Shown one piece after another: positions 18,692-27,088 of a stretch of DNA of 64,000 bases. Under the pieces are notes generated by a model. The model did not search any database. It saw nothing but the letters and a program-made list of their open reading frames with translations, and was not told the DNA's origin. The first letter of the stretch is position 1. Each line of letters starts with the position of its first letter. This DNA comes from Dehalococcoidia bacterium (GTDB lineage: Bacteria; Chloroflexota; Dehalococcoidia; Tepidiformales; Tepidiformaceae). Where the stretch lies: the NCBI GenBank assembly GCA_020847985.1, contig JADLBC010000012.1, forward strand, positions 62,001 through 126,000, written 5' to 3'. The translations under genes and the position numbers were made by a program.

Positions 18692-20752
18692 CTAATGGTG
18701 CGCTTCCTCGACGGCCTTCTTGTGGTCGGCCGCGACGCGCTGGGCGATTTGCGAGGGGACTTCGCCGTAGTGGTCGAATTCGAGTTCGAAGCCGCCGCGG
18801 CCCTGGGTGATGGAGCGAAGGTCGCTGGCGTAGCGCTGGACCTCGGCGAGCGGGACTTCGGCTTCGATCACGGACATGGCGCCATCGGGGTTGATGCCGT
18901 GGATCTTGGCACGCTTGGTGTTGAGGTCGCTGACGATGTCGCCGGCGTTGGGCTCGGGGGCCTGGACGCGGATGGTCATCACCGGCTCGAGGAGCTGCGG
19001 CCCGGCCGAGGCGACCGCTTCCTTCAGCGCTTGCGAAGCGGCGAGCTTGAACGCCATTTCGCTCGAATCGACGGGGTGGTGCTTGCCGTCGTAGAGCACG
19101 ACCTGGCAATCGGTGAGTTCGTAGCCGGCGAAGACGCCGGCGGTGGCGGCTTCCATGATCCCCTTCTCGACGGCGGGGATGAACTCCCGGGGTACGGCGC
19201 CGCCAACGACCTTCTCCGTGAACTGGAGGCCGGAGCCGCGCGGCAGGGGATTGAGCTCGATCGCGACGCGGGCGTACTGGCCGTGGCCACCGGTCTGCTT
19301 CTTGTGGGTGTAGTCGCCGCTCGCCTTCTTCGCGATGGTCTCGCGGTAGGGGACGCGCGGGAGGGTGAGTTCGACTTCGACGCCGAACTTGCGCTTGAGC
19401 CGTTCGACGGTGACATCGAGGTGGGCATCGCCGAGGCCGGCGAGGATGACTTCGCCGGTGGAGGGGTCGCGGCTGAGGCGGAGGCCGGGATCTTCCTCGA
19501 CAAGGCGCTGCAGGCTGGGCCCGAGCTTATCGACGCCCGCCTTCGAGGTCGGGTGTACGGACTGGCTGTAGACGGGGCTCGGGAACTGGATCTCGGGGAG
19601 GATGAACTGCTGCTCGCGCGTGCAGAGGGTATCGCCCGTGGAGGTGGCGGCGAGCTTGGCGACGACGCCGATATCGCCGGCGCGCAGTTCGGGCACGGCC
19701 AGCTGCTCCTTGCCGCGCTGCACATAGAGCGTGCCGAGCCGCTCATCGGCGGCCTTGTTTGCGTTCCACACGTGGGAATCGGCCTTGAGCACGCCGCTGA
19801 TGACGCGCAGGTAGGTCAGCTTGCCGACGTAAGGGTCGGCGGCGGTCTTGAAGACCTGGGCGGCGAGGGGACCGGCGGGATCGGCGCTGAGGCGCGCCTC
19901 GCCTGCCTCGAAGGGGTCGCGGTCGGCCGGCGAGGGGCCGCTGAAGGCGACGTTGTGGAGAACCTGGCGGATGCCGATCTGGCGGGCGGAGGATGCGCAG
20001 ACGACGGGGAAGATAAGGCCGTGGTCGAGGCCGCCGTGGAGCACGCGGCGGAGCTCGTCCTCGGTGAGCTCTTCATCGGCGAAGTACTTGGTCATGAGGT
20101 CCTCATCGGTCTCGACGATGGCCTCGATGAGCTTCGCGCGGAGTTCGTTCGCTTCGTCCTCGAACTCGGCGGGGATGGGCGCTTCCTCGCCCGATTCGCC
20201 GACGTAGGCCTTGAGGTGGAGGAGGTCGATGACACCCTTGAAGGTGTCGTGGGCGCCGAGCGCGATTTGCAGGGGCGCGACCTTCGGGCCCCAGCGCTGC
20301 TGGAGCTGTGCGAGCACCTGTTCGAAGTTCGCGTTTTCGCGGTCCATGCGATTGACGACGAGCATGCGCGGCAGGCCGTTGCGCTCGGCGATGTTCCAGG
20401 CGCGGTCGGTGCCGACTTCGGGGCCGGAGACGGCATCGACAAGGATGAGGGCCATATCGGCCGCGCGGGCGCCGCAGATGACTTCGGAGATGAAGTCGGC
20501 GTAGCCGGGGGTATCGACGATGTTGATCTTCCGGCCTTCCCATTCGACGGGGAGGATGGAGAGGTTGAGGGAGAACTTCCGCTTGTGCTCGTCCTCGTCG
20601 TAATCGGAGACGGTGTTGGCATCGGACACGGAGCCCATACGGGTGGTGGCGCCGCTGACGAAGAGGGCGGCTTCCCCGAAGGTCGTCTTGCCGACGGACC
20701 CATGACCCATGAGGACGACGTTCCGGACGTCCTCGGTGGCATAGACTTTCAT
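18692..20752 (-). CDS. EF-G2-like translation-factor GTPase
   Basis: A 686-residue protein if started at ATG 20752, which has AGGAGGG eight bases upstream. The track's GTG at 20761 leaves no space for the ribosome site. G1 is GHGSVGKTT, G3 VDTPGYADF and G4 VNRMD. Domains II to V of EF-G follow, including RIQALDP-like segments and a domain IV/V tail. The switch-I RGITI of canonical EF-G is replaced by HKRKFSLNLS, as in EF-G2 paralogues of Actinobacteria, Chloroflexi and Thermus. It binds ribosomes; translocation activity of EF-G2 is uncertain. No tuf or rps genes are adjacent. Confidence 0.88.
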   Translation of the reverse strand: MKVYATEDVRNVVLMGHGSVGKTTFGEAALFVSGATTRMGSVSDANTVSDYDEDEHKRKFSLNLSILPVEWEGRKINIVDTPGYADFISEVICGARAADMALILVDAVSGPEVGTDRAWNIAERNGLPRMLVVNRMDRENANFEQVLAQLQQRWGPKVAPLQIALGAHDTFKGVIDLLHLKAYVGESGEEAPIPAEFEDEANELRAKLIEAIVETDEDLMTKYFADEELTEDELRRVLHGGLDHGLIFPVVCASSARQIGIRQVLHNVAFSGPSPADRDPFEAGEARLSADPAGPLAAQVFKTAADPYVGKLTYLRVISGVLKADSHVWNANKAADERLGTLYVQRGKEQLAVPELRAGDIGVVAKLAATSTGDTLCTREQQFILPEIQFPSPVYSQSVHPTSKAGVDKLGPSLQRLVEEDPGLRLSRDPSTGEVILAGLGDAHLDVTVERLKRKFGVEVELTLPRVPYRETIAKKASGDYTHKKQTGGHGQYARVAIELNPLPRGSGLQFTEKVVGGAVPREFIPAVEKGIMEAATAGVFAGYELTDCQVVLYDGKHHPVDSSEMAFKLAASQALKEAVASAGPQLLEPVMTIRVQAPEPNAGDIVSDLNTKRAKIHGINPDGAMSVIEAEVPLAEVQRYASDLRSITQGRGGFELEFDHYGEVPSQIAQRVAADHKKAVEEAHH

Positions 20753-20918
20753 AGACGGCACCCTCCTGCTCGAAAGACGAACACGCCGCGTGTCGCGGTG
20801 TGCCGGGATTCTAGGCTTTCGGGCGAAGGGGTCTCAAGGGAGGGTCGGCGGCCCTGAATGGGGCATCTGGCCCTGTTTACGGGGTTGCAAGCACGAGCGG
20901 GCCCGTGGCGGCACGCGG

Positions 20919-20952
20919 CATCGCCCGCCAACCGGGTGGCTGGCGGGCGATG
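20919..20952 (-). terminator. Hairpin downstream of the TPR gene
   Basis: CATCGCCCGCCA and TGGCGGGCGATG form a perfect 12-bp stem with a 10-base loop, 30 bases after the stop of the minus-strand TPR gene. There is no U tract, so it may be a stability hairpin rather than a classical terminator. Confidence 0.6.
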
Positions 20953-20981
20953 GAAGATGGTGCGCGCGGGCGGAAACGGGG

Positions 20982-21827
20982 CTAGTCGAAGCTCTCGTCG
21001 TCCTGCTGGATATCGACATCGACGCCGGTGCCGTCCATGTCGGAGCCTTCGTCGTGCCAGCCGCTCTCGTCCTCTTCGGTATCCTCGGCCTCGTCGTCGT
21101 CGCCGTAGTCGATGTCGTCGCCGCGAAGGAGGCCCTTGCGGGTATAGGCGCGCACTTCGGCGTTCGAACGGACCTGCTGGGGAAAGCTGACGCGGCCGAT
21201 CATGGCGGGGGCCTGGAAGGTCTCGCGAATCATGACGCGGACGTCGCCGGTGGCGAGGAGGGCGGCGCTGTACTGGTTGCCGGCTTCCATCATCTTCGAA
21301 AGGCGGAGGCCGATGCGCGGCTCGACCATGCCGATGTATTCGCCGTTCATGTTGATCACGTTGACGGCGTTGCCCTGGACCTGGAGGTCGACGAGGTCGC
21401 CGGCATCGAGGAGGGCGGCGGCTTTTTCGTTCACGGCCTGGAGGATGGCGACGGCGGCCTTGCCCGATTCCTCGATGAAGAGGCGCGTATCGAGCTGGCT
21501 GGGCGCCGCGGCGGCCATGGCCGAATCCTTCATCGTCGCGAGGCGATCGAGGTTGCGCCGGGCGATGGTGTTCGTGGGTTCGATTTCGAGGGAGCGGCCG
21601 TAGGCCTTGCGCGCATCGGTGACCTGGCCGACTTCGGAGAGGGCCTTGCCGAGGCGGTTGAAGGCTTCGGCCTCATCGCCGAAGACGCGGATGAATTCGC
21701 GGTTCACGGAGACGGCTTCGTCCCAGCGGGAGCTGACGGCGAGCTTGATGGCCTGGTCGCTCATCTGCTTGCGAAGGCGGGCGCGTTCATCCGGTGGAAG
21801 GGATTCGATGGTAGGTTCGTTGCTCAT
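20982..21827 (-). CDS. TPR protein with acidic C-terminal tail
   Basis: The track start at 22004 lies in the divergent gene. ATG 21827 (MSNEPTIESLPPDERARLRKQ) gives 281 residues. Two tetratricopeptide-like helical pairs (WDEAVSVNREFIRVFGDEAEAFNRLGKALSEVGQVTDARKAYGRSLEIEPTN) cover residues 28-85. A domain of about 120 residues follows (NGEYIGMVEPRIGLRLSKMMEAG) that may bind a partner. The last 45 residues are strongly acidic (GDDIDYGDDDEAEDTEEDE). The acidic tail suggests interaction with basic proteins or RNA-bound complexes. The function is unknown. Confidence 0.8.
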   Translation of the reverse strand: MSNEPTIESLPPDERARLRKQMSDQAIKLAVSSRWDEAVSVNREFIRVFGDEAEAFNRLGKALSEVGQVTDARKAYGRSLEIEPTNTIARRNLDRLATMKDSAMAAAAPSQLDTRLFIEESGKAAVAILQAVNEKAAALLDAGDLVDLQVQGNAVNVINMNGEYIGMVEPRIGLRLSKMMEAGNQYSAALLATGDVRVMIRETFQAPAMIGRVSFPQQVRSNAEVRAYTRKGLLRGDDIDYGDDDEAEDTEEDESGWHDEGSDMDGTGVDVDIQQDDESFD

Positions 21828-21961
21828 GGTGCCCCTGAGCGCTCGGTTCCGAGCGATCGCTATCGCGCCCGTTCCGGCCGGAGCGAGCGTGCGTTCAACT
21901 GTGCCCGCGAGCCGGGAACGGCGCAAGGTCCGTTTGGGCGCTTCGACGATAGGATGGAGCG

Positions 21962-22570
21962 GTGAGTGAGGACATGCCCGGCATCGCCGCGCGAACGTGG
22001 GCACAGGTCGCGGACCGCTTCCCCAACTACGACCTGGTGACGCCGGAGACGCCTTCGTTCGTCTGCCTGACGGGGGAGTGCCCCGTGCATTGCTGCAAGC
22101 GCTTCAGCGTGAGCCTGGGCGAACGCGAACGAGACCGGCTGGCGGCGGTCCACGGGATCGCGCCCGGGGAGTTCCTGGAGATGGTGGATGGCGAGCCGCT
22201 GGCGATGCCGCTCGCGCAGCCGTTCCTGTTGGCGCGGCGCGAGGGCCGGTGCGTGCTGCTGCGGGACGACCTGCTGTGCGGCGTGCACCAGGGGCGGCCC
22301 GACGCGTGCCGCCTGTACCCCCACTTCGTGCTGTTCTTCGAACGCGAAACGGCGCGGCCCAACCACGCGGACACGGAAGGCATGCGGGCGGCGATGCACG
22401 CGGCGCTCACGGGCGAATTCGATGCGATGCCGTACGTGCCGCTGCTCGTGCGCCACCGGGAGTGCCCCGGCTTCGTGGGCCCCGCGTACGGCGAGCGCGA
22501 CTGGCGGGCGCTGTTCGCGGAGACGGCGCGCCTCCAGTATGCCGACGGCGCGCCGGGCTGGCCTGAGTAG
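21962..22570 (+). CDS. YkgJ-family cysteine-cluster protein
   Basis: A 202-residue protein with a GTG start (an in-frame ATG lies at 21974). CLTGECPVHCCKRF and later CGVHQGRPDACRLYPHF carry the YkgJ cysteines, which probably bind zinc or an Fe-S cluster. The molecular role of YkgJ proteins is not settled. It is divergent from the TPR gene with 134 bases between starts. Its stop is followed within a few bases by heptamer array D. Confidence 0.85.
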   Translation: MSEDMPGIAARTWAQVADRFPNYDLVTPETPSFVCLTGECPVHCCKRFSVSLGERERDRLAAVHGIAPGEFLEMVDGEPLAMPLAQPFLLARREGRCVLLRDDLLCGVHQGRPDACRLYPHFVLFFERETARPNHADTEGMRAAMHAALTGEFDAMPYVPLLVRHRECPGFVGPAYGERDWRALFAETARLQYADGAPGWPE

Positions 22571-22573
22571 GGG

Positions 22574-22614
22574 TTCGAGGCTCAAGGCTCGAGGTACGAG
22601 GCACGAGGTACGTG
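22574..22614. repeat. Heptamer array D1 (CTCGAGG/TACGAGG class)
   Basis: Six 7-base units (TTCGAGG, CTCAAGG, CTCGAGG, TACGAGG, CACGAGG, TACGTGA) start three bases after the ykgJ-like stop codon. Confidence 0.9.
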
Positions 22615-22623
22615 ATGGGGGCA

Positions 22624-22679
22624 ACCCCAGGGGCTGATCCCCTGGGAACTCGGAACCGGGAACCGGAAACCGGAAACTG
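22624..22679. repeat. Composite element D2: GGGG-CTGAT-CCCC palindrome plus GGAACCG heptamers
   Basis: ACCCCAGGGGCTGATCCCCTGGG is followed directly by GGAACCG-type heptamers, ending 13 bases before the GTG of the DMT exporter. The palindrome core is the reverse complement of the GGGGATCAGCCCC that starts each unit of locus A. The ORF track translates this element as a false N-terminus. Confidence 0.92.
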
Positions 22680-22692
22680 CTACCGTTCCCTG

Positions 22693-23607
22693 GTGAAGCC
22701 GCCGCCCGCGCTCGTGTTGGCCGTGCTCGCGCTGGTGTGGGGCGCGTCGTTCCTGTTCATCCGCATACTCGTGACGGCGGGCGTGGAGCCGGTGGGCGTG
22801 AGCGCGGGCCGCACGGTGCTGGGCCTGGTGACGCTGTTGCCGTTCGCGTTCAGCGCGCGCCGGACGTTCCGGTTGCGGGGGCGGCAGTGGGCCGCGCTGG
22901 TGGTGCTCGGGGTGACGAATTTCGCGCTGCCGTGGACGTTGTTCAGCATCGGCCAGCAGTACGTGCCGAGCGGCGTGGGCAGCATCGCCAACGCGGCGCA
23001 GCCGATCTGGGCGGCGATTTTCGTGGCGGCGGTGATGCGCACGGAACGGCTCGGGCCGCGCCGCGTTGCCGGGCTCGTGCTCGGGTTCGCGGGGGTGCTC
23101 GTGCTCATGGAGGGGCGTGTTGGCGAACTCGATGCCGAGGCCTGGCGCGGCATTCCGCTCATGGTGCTCGCGACCGTGCTCTACGCCGCGTCCTCGGTAT
23201 CTATCCGGCGCTGGCTGGCGGATGTGCCGCCCCTGGTGCTGACGGTCGGACAGGTGGGGACAGCGTCGCTGGTGCTCGCGCCGCTCGCGCTGGGGACGGG
23301 CGCTTACGCGGGGGCGAGCTTTGGCTGGCAGGAATGGGCGAGCTTGCTGGTGCTCGGGGGCGTGGGCTCTGGCGTGGCGATCGTGCTGTACATGTGGCTG
23401 CTGCACGAACTGGGCGCGGTCGCGGCCTCGGCGGTGACGTACCTGATGCCGCCGATCGGCATCTTCCTCGGGTGGCTCCTGCTGGATGAGGCGGTGCGGT
23501 GGCCGATGCTCGCGGGCCTCGCGCTCATCATCGCCGGGGTGGGGCTGGTGCAGCGCATCGCCCTGCGGAGGCCGGCGCGCGCGGTGCTGGCGGCGATCAC
23601 GCCATAG
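22693..23607 (+). CDS. EamA/DMT-family transporter
   Basis: The track start at 22612 would translate the repeat element. GTG 22693 gives 304 residues beginning VKPPPALVLAVLALVWGASFLFIRI, the standard first helix of EamA proteins. About ten hydrophobic helices form two EamA repeats (about 8-140 and 150-285), with the second beginning LMVLATVLYAASSVSIRRW. The family exports metabolites such as amino acids or sugars; the substrate cannot be read from the sequence. Confidence 0.9.
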   Translation: MKPPPALVLAVLALVWGASFLFIRILVTAGVEPVGVSAGRTVLGLVTLLPFAFSARRTFRLRGRQWAALVVLGVTNFALPWTLFSIGQQYVPSGVGSIANAAQPIWAAIFVAAVMRTERLGPRRVAGLVLGFAGVLVLMEGRVGELDAEAWRGIPLMVLATVLYAASSVSIRRWLADVPPLVLTVGQVGTASLVLAPLALGTGAYAGASFGWQEWASLLVLGGVGSGVAIVLYMWLLHELGAVAASAVTYLMPPIGIFLGWLLLDEAVRWPMLAGLALIIAGVGLVQRIALRRPARAVLAAITP

Positions 23608-23677
23608 GCGGCAGCACAAGGCGGACACACGGATCTGCTACCCTCGCCGCCATGATCGTGCCGAGGAGTCCCCGCTC

Positions 23678-24859
23678 TTGAGCCGCCTGCCCCAGGTTCG
23701 TGCCGAGGTCAATGCCATCGCCCGCCAGGTCGTCGAGTCGCGGCGGGAGTTCCACGCCTACCCGGAGTTGAGCTGGAAAGAGACCGGGACGCAGCGGCGC
23801 ATCCTCGAGCGGCTGCGCGCCATCCCGGGCATCAGCGACGTGCGGCCGGTCGCGCTCACGGGTGCGACGGCGCTCATCAAGGGTGCGAAGGGCGGCAGGA
23901 CGGTCCTCTGGCGGGCGGATATCGACGGGTTGCCGATCCCGGAGCGCTCCTCGGAGCCGTACGTGTCCAAGAACGAGGGGGTGATGCACGCCTGCGGCCA
24001 CGACGCCCACATCGCCATCGCCCTGGGGATGGCGGAGTTGCTGGCGGCCCGCCGCGACCGGTTGGCCGGGTCGGTGCGCTTCGTCTTCCAGCCGGCGGAG
24101 GAGGCCTCGGGGGGTGCGCAACGCTGCATCGCCGATGGCGTGCTCGAATCGCCGAAGGTGGACCGCGCGCTGGGGCTGCACATCAGCGCCGATATCCCCA
24201 TCGGCATGGTGAACGTCGCGCCGGGGCCGTTCTTCGCGGCGCCGACGTCGTTCAGGGCCGTCATCGAAGGGCGCGGCGGACACGCGGCGGCGCCCCACCA
24301 GTCGGTCGATGCGATCGTGGTCGCGGCGCACGCGATCGTGGCGCTGCAGACGGTCGTGAGCCGGTCGGTGGCGCCGCCGGACGCGGCCGTGCTCACCATC
24401 GGGAAGCTGCAGAGCGGGTTTCGCAGCAACGTGATCGCGGAATCGGCGACGATGACCGGCACGATTCGCAGCTACGAAGACCGCGTGCGCGAACTCATGC
24501 TGGGCCGCGTAGAGGAGATCCTCGCAGGGGTGTGCGCGGCGTTCGGCGCGAGCTTCACCTTCACGCACACGACCAGCTGCCCGCCGCTCGTGAACGACCC
24601 CGGGGTGGCGGCGTTCGTGACGGAGCAGGCGGCGCGGCTGCTGGGCACGGCGAACATCGTCGCGGCGCCGAGCATGGGCGCAGACGACATGGCCGATTTC
24701 CTCGTCGCGCGGCCGGGCTGCTACTTCTGGCTGGGCGCCCGGAATGAGGCGAAGGGCATCGCCGGGCGGCACCACGACCCGGGATTCGCGATTGATGAGG
24801 ACGCCCTGCCACTGGGGATGGAACTGGGCCTGCGGCTGATCGAAGGGTCGCTCGCGTAG
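23678..24859 (+). CDS. M20-family amidohydrolase (hippurate/IAA-amino-acid hydrolase type)
   Basis: I place the start at TTG 23678 (LSRLPQVRAEVNAIARQVVESRREFHAYPE) with GAGGAG upstream, giving 393 residues. The first metal ligand block is MHACGHDAHIAIALGMAELL. The catalytic and metal Glu pair is in FQPAEEASGGA. HAAAPHQSVDAIV belongs to the lid domain. ADDMADFL with the late HHDPGF provides the last ligand. Members hydrolyse N-acyl amino acids, using two metal ions, in the cytosol. The ORF track extends it upstream into the DMT gene. Confidence 0.92.
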   Translation: MSRLPQVRAEVNAIARQVVESRREFHAYPELSWKETGTQRRILERLRAIPGISDVRPVALTGATALIKGAKGGRTVLWRADIDGLPIPERSSEPYVSKNEGVMHACGHDAHIAIALGMAELLAARRDRLAGSVRFVFQPAEEASGGAQRCIADGVLESPKVDRALGLHISADIPIGMVNVAPGPFFAAPTSFRAVIEGRGGHAAAPHQSVDAIVVAAHAIVALQTVVSRSVAPPDAAVLTIGKLQSGFRSNVIAESATMTGTIRSYEDRVRELMLGRVEEILAGVCAAFGASFTFTHTTSCPPLVNDPGVAAFVTEQAARLLGTANIVAAPSMGADDMADFLVARPGCYFWLGARNEAKGIAGRHHDPGFAIDEDALPLGMELGLRLIEGSLA

Positions 24860-24932
24860 CCTTCGCAAAGCTGCAACGCCCGCCCCGGCGGTGGTGAGCC
24901 ATCGCAGGCGGCCGCCGGCGGAGACTGGACCC

Positions 24933-25100
24933 ATGAACAAGCAGGGCACGCCACAGGGCGAGAAGAAACCGGCGCCCGAGCCGGTCGAGCCCGCGGGGGC
25001 GAAAGGGAAGAACTACCCGCTGAAGTCGCCGCCGCCCGCGTTCGAATTCGACCCGTCGCGCACGCGCACACCTTCGGACGGGGGACCGCCCGGCAGTTGA
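24933..25100 (+). CDS. Small proline-rich hypothetical protein
   Basis: A 55-residue ORF starting at ATG 24933 (MNKQGTPQGEKKPAPEPVEP). It is rich in Pro, Lys and Glu with no hydrophobic segment. It lies between the M20 gene and the Sua5-like gene in the same direction. I do not recognise it. The composition is unlike a random shadow frame, but the upstream ribosome site is weak, so it may be spurious. Confidence 0.4.
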   Translation: MNKQGTPQGEKKPAPEPVEPAGAKGKNYPLKSPPPAFEFDPSRTRTPSDGGPPGS

Positions 25101-25119
25101 GGCTGCTTCGGGGCTATCC

Positions 25120-26166
25120 TTGGGACACGAGGAGCCGCCCCTGGAGACGCGCGTCATCCCCATCGACCCCGAGGCCCCGGACGCGGGCGTGCTGGCCGAA
25201 GCCGGCGCGATCATCCGCGCAGGCGGGCTCGTGGCGTTCCCCACGGAGACCGTGTACGGGCTGGGGGCGAACGCGCTCGACGACGCCTCCGTGCGCCGCA
25301 TCTTCGCGGCGAAAGAGCGCGCCCTCGACGACCCGCTGATTGTGCACCTGGCCACCGCCGCGGACCTCGGCCGGGTGGCGGCGGACGTGCCGGCGCTGGC
25401 GCGCGAGCTGGCGGCGACGTTCTGGCCCGGGCCGCTGACGCTGGTCCTTCGGAAACGGCCGGAAGTCCCGGCGAGTGCGACGGCGGGGCTCGATACCGTA
25501 GCCGTGCGCGTGCCGGCCCATCCCGTGGCGCTGGGACTCATCGCGGCGGCGGGCGTACCGGTCGCGGCGCCCAGCGCGAACCGCTTCACCCGCACCAGCG
25601 CGACGACGGCGGCGCATGTGCTCGAAGACCTCGGCGGGCGCATCGAGATGGTGCTGGATGGCGGGCCGGCGGCCTTCGGGGTCGAATCTTCGGTCGTGGA
25701 CGTGACGGGTGAGCCGCCGCGGCTGCTGCGGCCGGGGGCGCTGACGCTGGAGGCGCTGGAACGGGTGGCCGGGCCGCTGGCGCTCGGGCCGGGGAAGGAG
25801 CGGCCGGCATCGCCGGGGATGATGGAGCGCCACTACGCACCGCGCGCGCGGCTGGTGTACATCCGCGAGGGTGGCGTCGAGACGCTGCGGGCACGGGTGG
25901 CGGACGCCGTCGCGCTGGGGCTGCGCACGGGCGTCATCGGCACGGACCTGGATGCGGCGGCGGTCGCGGGCATCGAGGGTGTACACGTGGCAATGCTGGG
26001 TGTGGAGGGCGACCATGCGAGCTTCGCGGCCGGGCTGTTCGCGGGAATGCGAAAGCTCGACGCCGATGGCGTCGAGCTTGTGGTGGTGCGCCGGCCGGGG
26101 ACGTCGGGGCTCGCCCGGGCAGTCGATGATCGCCTGCGCCGGGCGGCCGCCGAAGTCGTCGAGTAG
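25120..26166 (+). CDS. tsaC/sua5: L-threonylcarbamoyladenylate synthase (TsaC/Sua5)
   Basis: A 348-residue protein, so the long Sua5 form. The YrdC domain covers about 10-205 (GGLVAFPTETVYGLGANALDDASVRRIFAAKER, then PLIVHL, VRVPAHPVALGLIAAAGVPVAAPSANRF). The Sua5 domain covers about 235-345 (RPASPGMMERHYAPRARL, ending ARAVDDRLRRAA). It makes threonylcarbamoyl-AMP from Thr, bicarbonate and ATP for tRNA t6A37. The TTG at 25120 is the track choice. GAGGAG sits just upstream of a CTG at 25141, so the start is uncertain. Confidence 0.95.
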   Translation: MGHEEPPLETRVIPIDPEAPDAGVLAEAGAIIRAGGLVAFPTETVYGLGANALDDASVRRIFAAKERALDDPLIVHLATAADLGRVAADVPALARELAATFWPGPLTLVLRKRPEVPASATAGLDTVAVRVPAHPVALGLIAAAGVPVAAPSANRFTRTSATTAAHVLEDLGGRIEMVLDGGPAAFGVESSVVDVTGEPPRLLRPGALTLEALERVAGPLALGPGKERPASPGMMERHYAPRARLVYIREGGVETLRARVADAVALGLRTGVIGTDLDAAAVAGIEGVHVAMLGVEGDHASFAAGLFAGMRKLDADGVELVVVRRPGTSGLARAVDDRLRRAAAEVVE

Positions 26167-26175
26167 CCCGCGGGA

Positions 26176-26340
26176 TTAGCGGCTGACGGCGTTGATCTCG
26201 CGCTCGATCTCCATGAGTTCGGTGAGCAGGCGCTCGCGATAGGCTTCGAGCATTTCGATCTCGGATGTGCGGTCGGCGGGCGGGCGGGGGCCGCGGTCGC
26301 GGCGGATTTCGCGGAGTCCCATTGCACTCATCGCTGCCAT
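26176..26340 (-). CDS. Small coiled-coil protein (54 aa), missed by the ORF track
   Basis: It reads MAAMSAMGLREIRRDRGPRP, then a helical tail SEIEMLEAYRERLLTELMEI rich in Leu, Glu and Arg, ending INAVSR. GGGAGG stands eight bases before the ATG. The Arg/Gly/Pro-rich head followed by a short coiled coil recalls DUF5320-like small proteins, but I cannot assign it. It converges on tsaC, with stops 10 bases apart. Confidence 0.65.
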   Translation of the reverse strand: MAAMSAMGLREIRRDRGPRPPADRTSEIEMLEAYRERLLTELMEIEREINAVSR

Positions 26341-26657
26341 ATCGGTGACCTCCCGGGTGTGATTCTCCCGCGGCCAGTGTCGCGCGAGGGGCGTTGCAGC
26401 GCGTGTCGGGCCGGTGAGCCAAAGGTTGCGATTTCGCTACGGGCATAGCCCGCTTCGATATCGAACACCGTGTGGTATAGCCGATCACTGGGGACAGGTC
26501 CGGTAAGCCCCGTCATTTCGGGCCGGATGGAGGTCCTGGCCTCCCCGGGAAGGTGAAACGCGCTCGTGAGCGGACTGCCTTCGCCGTTAGCGCCGCGAAG
26601 CGGGGGTGGGGCGAGGATCGAGGGGTGAGCGGGAAGACCTGGCGTGGGGAGAGCTGG
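26341..26657. other. 317-base gap without a clear gene
   Basis: No ORF with convincing protein character is seen. It holds several short stems (CGGGC-ATA-GCCCG near 26441, GGAGG-TCCTGG-CCTCC near 26527) and the tract GGGGACAGGTCCGGTAAGCCCC. A leader RNA for the small membrane protein is possible but unproven. Confidence 0.4.
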
Positions 26658-26816
26658 ATGTTGGAGCCTGTCGCGGCCGCGTCGCTGGTGCAGCTGTTCT
26701 TCGTGGCGACGGTGCTGGGCGCCAAAGGCGAGCGGCTCTCGCCGATGATGCTCGTGCCCATGATCGTGATGGCCGGGGCGGCCAGCGCGGGCGCGCTAAC
26801 CCTGTTGCAACACTAA
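26658..26816 (+). CDS. Small two-helix membrane protein
   Basis: From ATG 26658, with GGGGAGAG upstream, it reads MLEPVAAASLVQLFFVATVL, a short polar turn GAKGERL, then a second helix MIVMAGAASAGALTLL (52 residues). The track uses an upstream start at 26553 that adds a basic, unlikely extension; a GTG at 26625 is a third option. The function is unknown. It lies upstream of the zinc-ribbon mini-protein. Confidence 0.5.
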   Translation: MLEPVAAASLVQLFFVATVLGAKGERLSPMMLVPMIVMAGAASAGALTLLQH

Positions 26817-26899
26817 CGGGCCGGAGTTTTACGGACGTTTTGCAGTTTCAGGTTCGTTTCATGTACGTGACGCAACGCGGGCAGTGAGAAGATACCGGC

Positions 26900-27049
26900 A
26901 TGAACACGCGAACGGTCGCTCGTGGCGCCAAGGAGATCCCCCTGACGGTTGTGTGCGCGTGGTGCGGCACGTGTCTCCGGCGGGGTGGGAGCCAGATTTC
27001 GCACGGGATGTGCGAGGCCTGCGCCGCGACCTTCTTCAAGGCGAGCTGA
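26900..27049 (+). CDS. Zinc-ribbon mini-protein (49 aa), missed by the ORF track
   Basis: It reads MNTRTVARGAKEIPLTVVCA, then WCGTCLRRGGSQISHGMCEA and CAATFFKAS. Two CxxC pairs (CAWC and CEAC) separated by a short loop with ISHGM make a compact treble-clef or ribbon-like zinc site. The ISHGMCxxC phrase is also found in tails of PAS/histidine-kinase-associated CxxC proteins. A ligand-sensing or nucleic-acid role is possible but not shown. It converges on the alcohol dehydrogenase gene. Confidence 0.7.
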   Translation: MNTRTVARGAKEIPLTVVCAWCGTCLRRGGSQISHGMCEACAATFFKAS

Positions 27050-27088
27050 GCGCCTTCTTCCCCTCTCTCCCTCTGAGCTGACTCCCTG

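Noticed and set aside
26440-26560. Possible riboswitch or structured RNA
   Set aside because: Several short stems are present, but none matches a riboswitch family that I can recognise.
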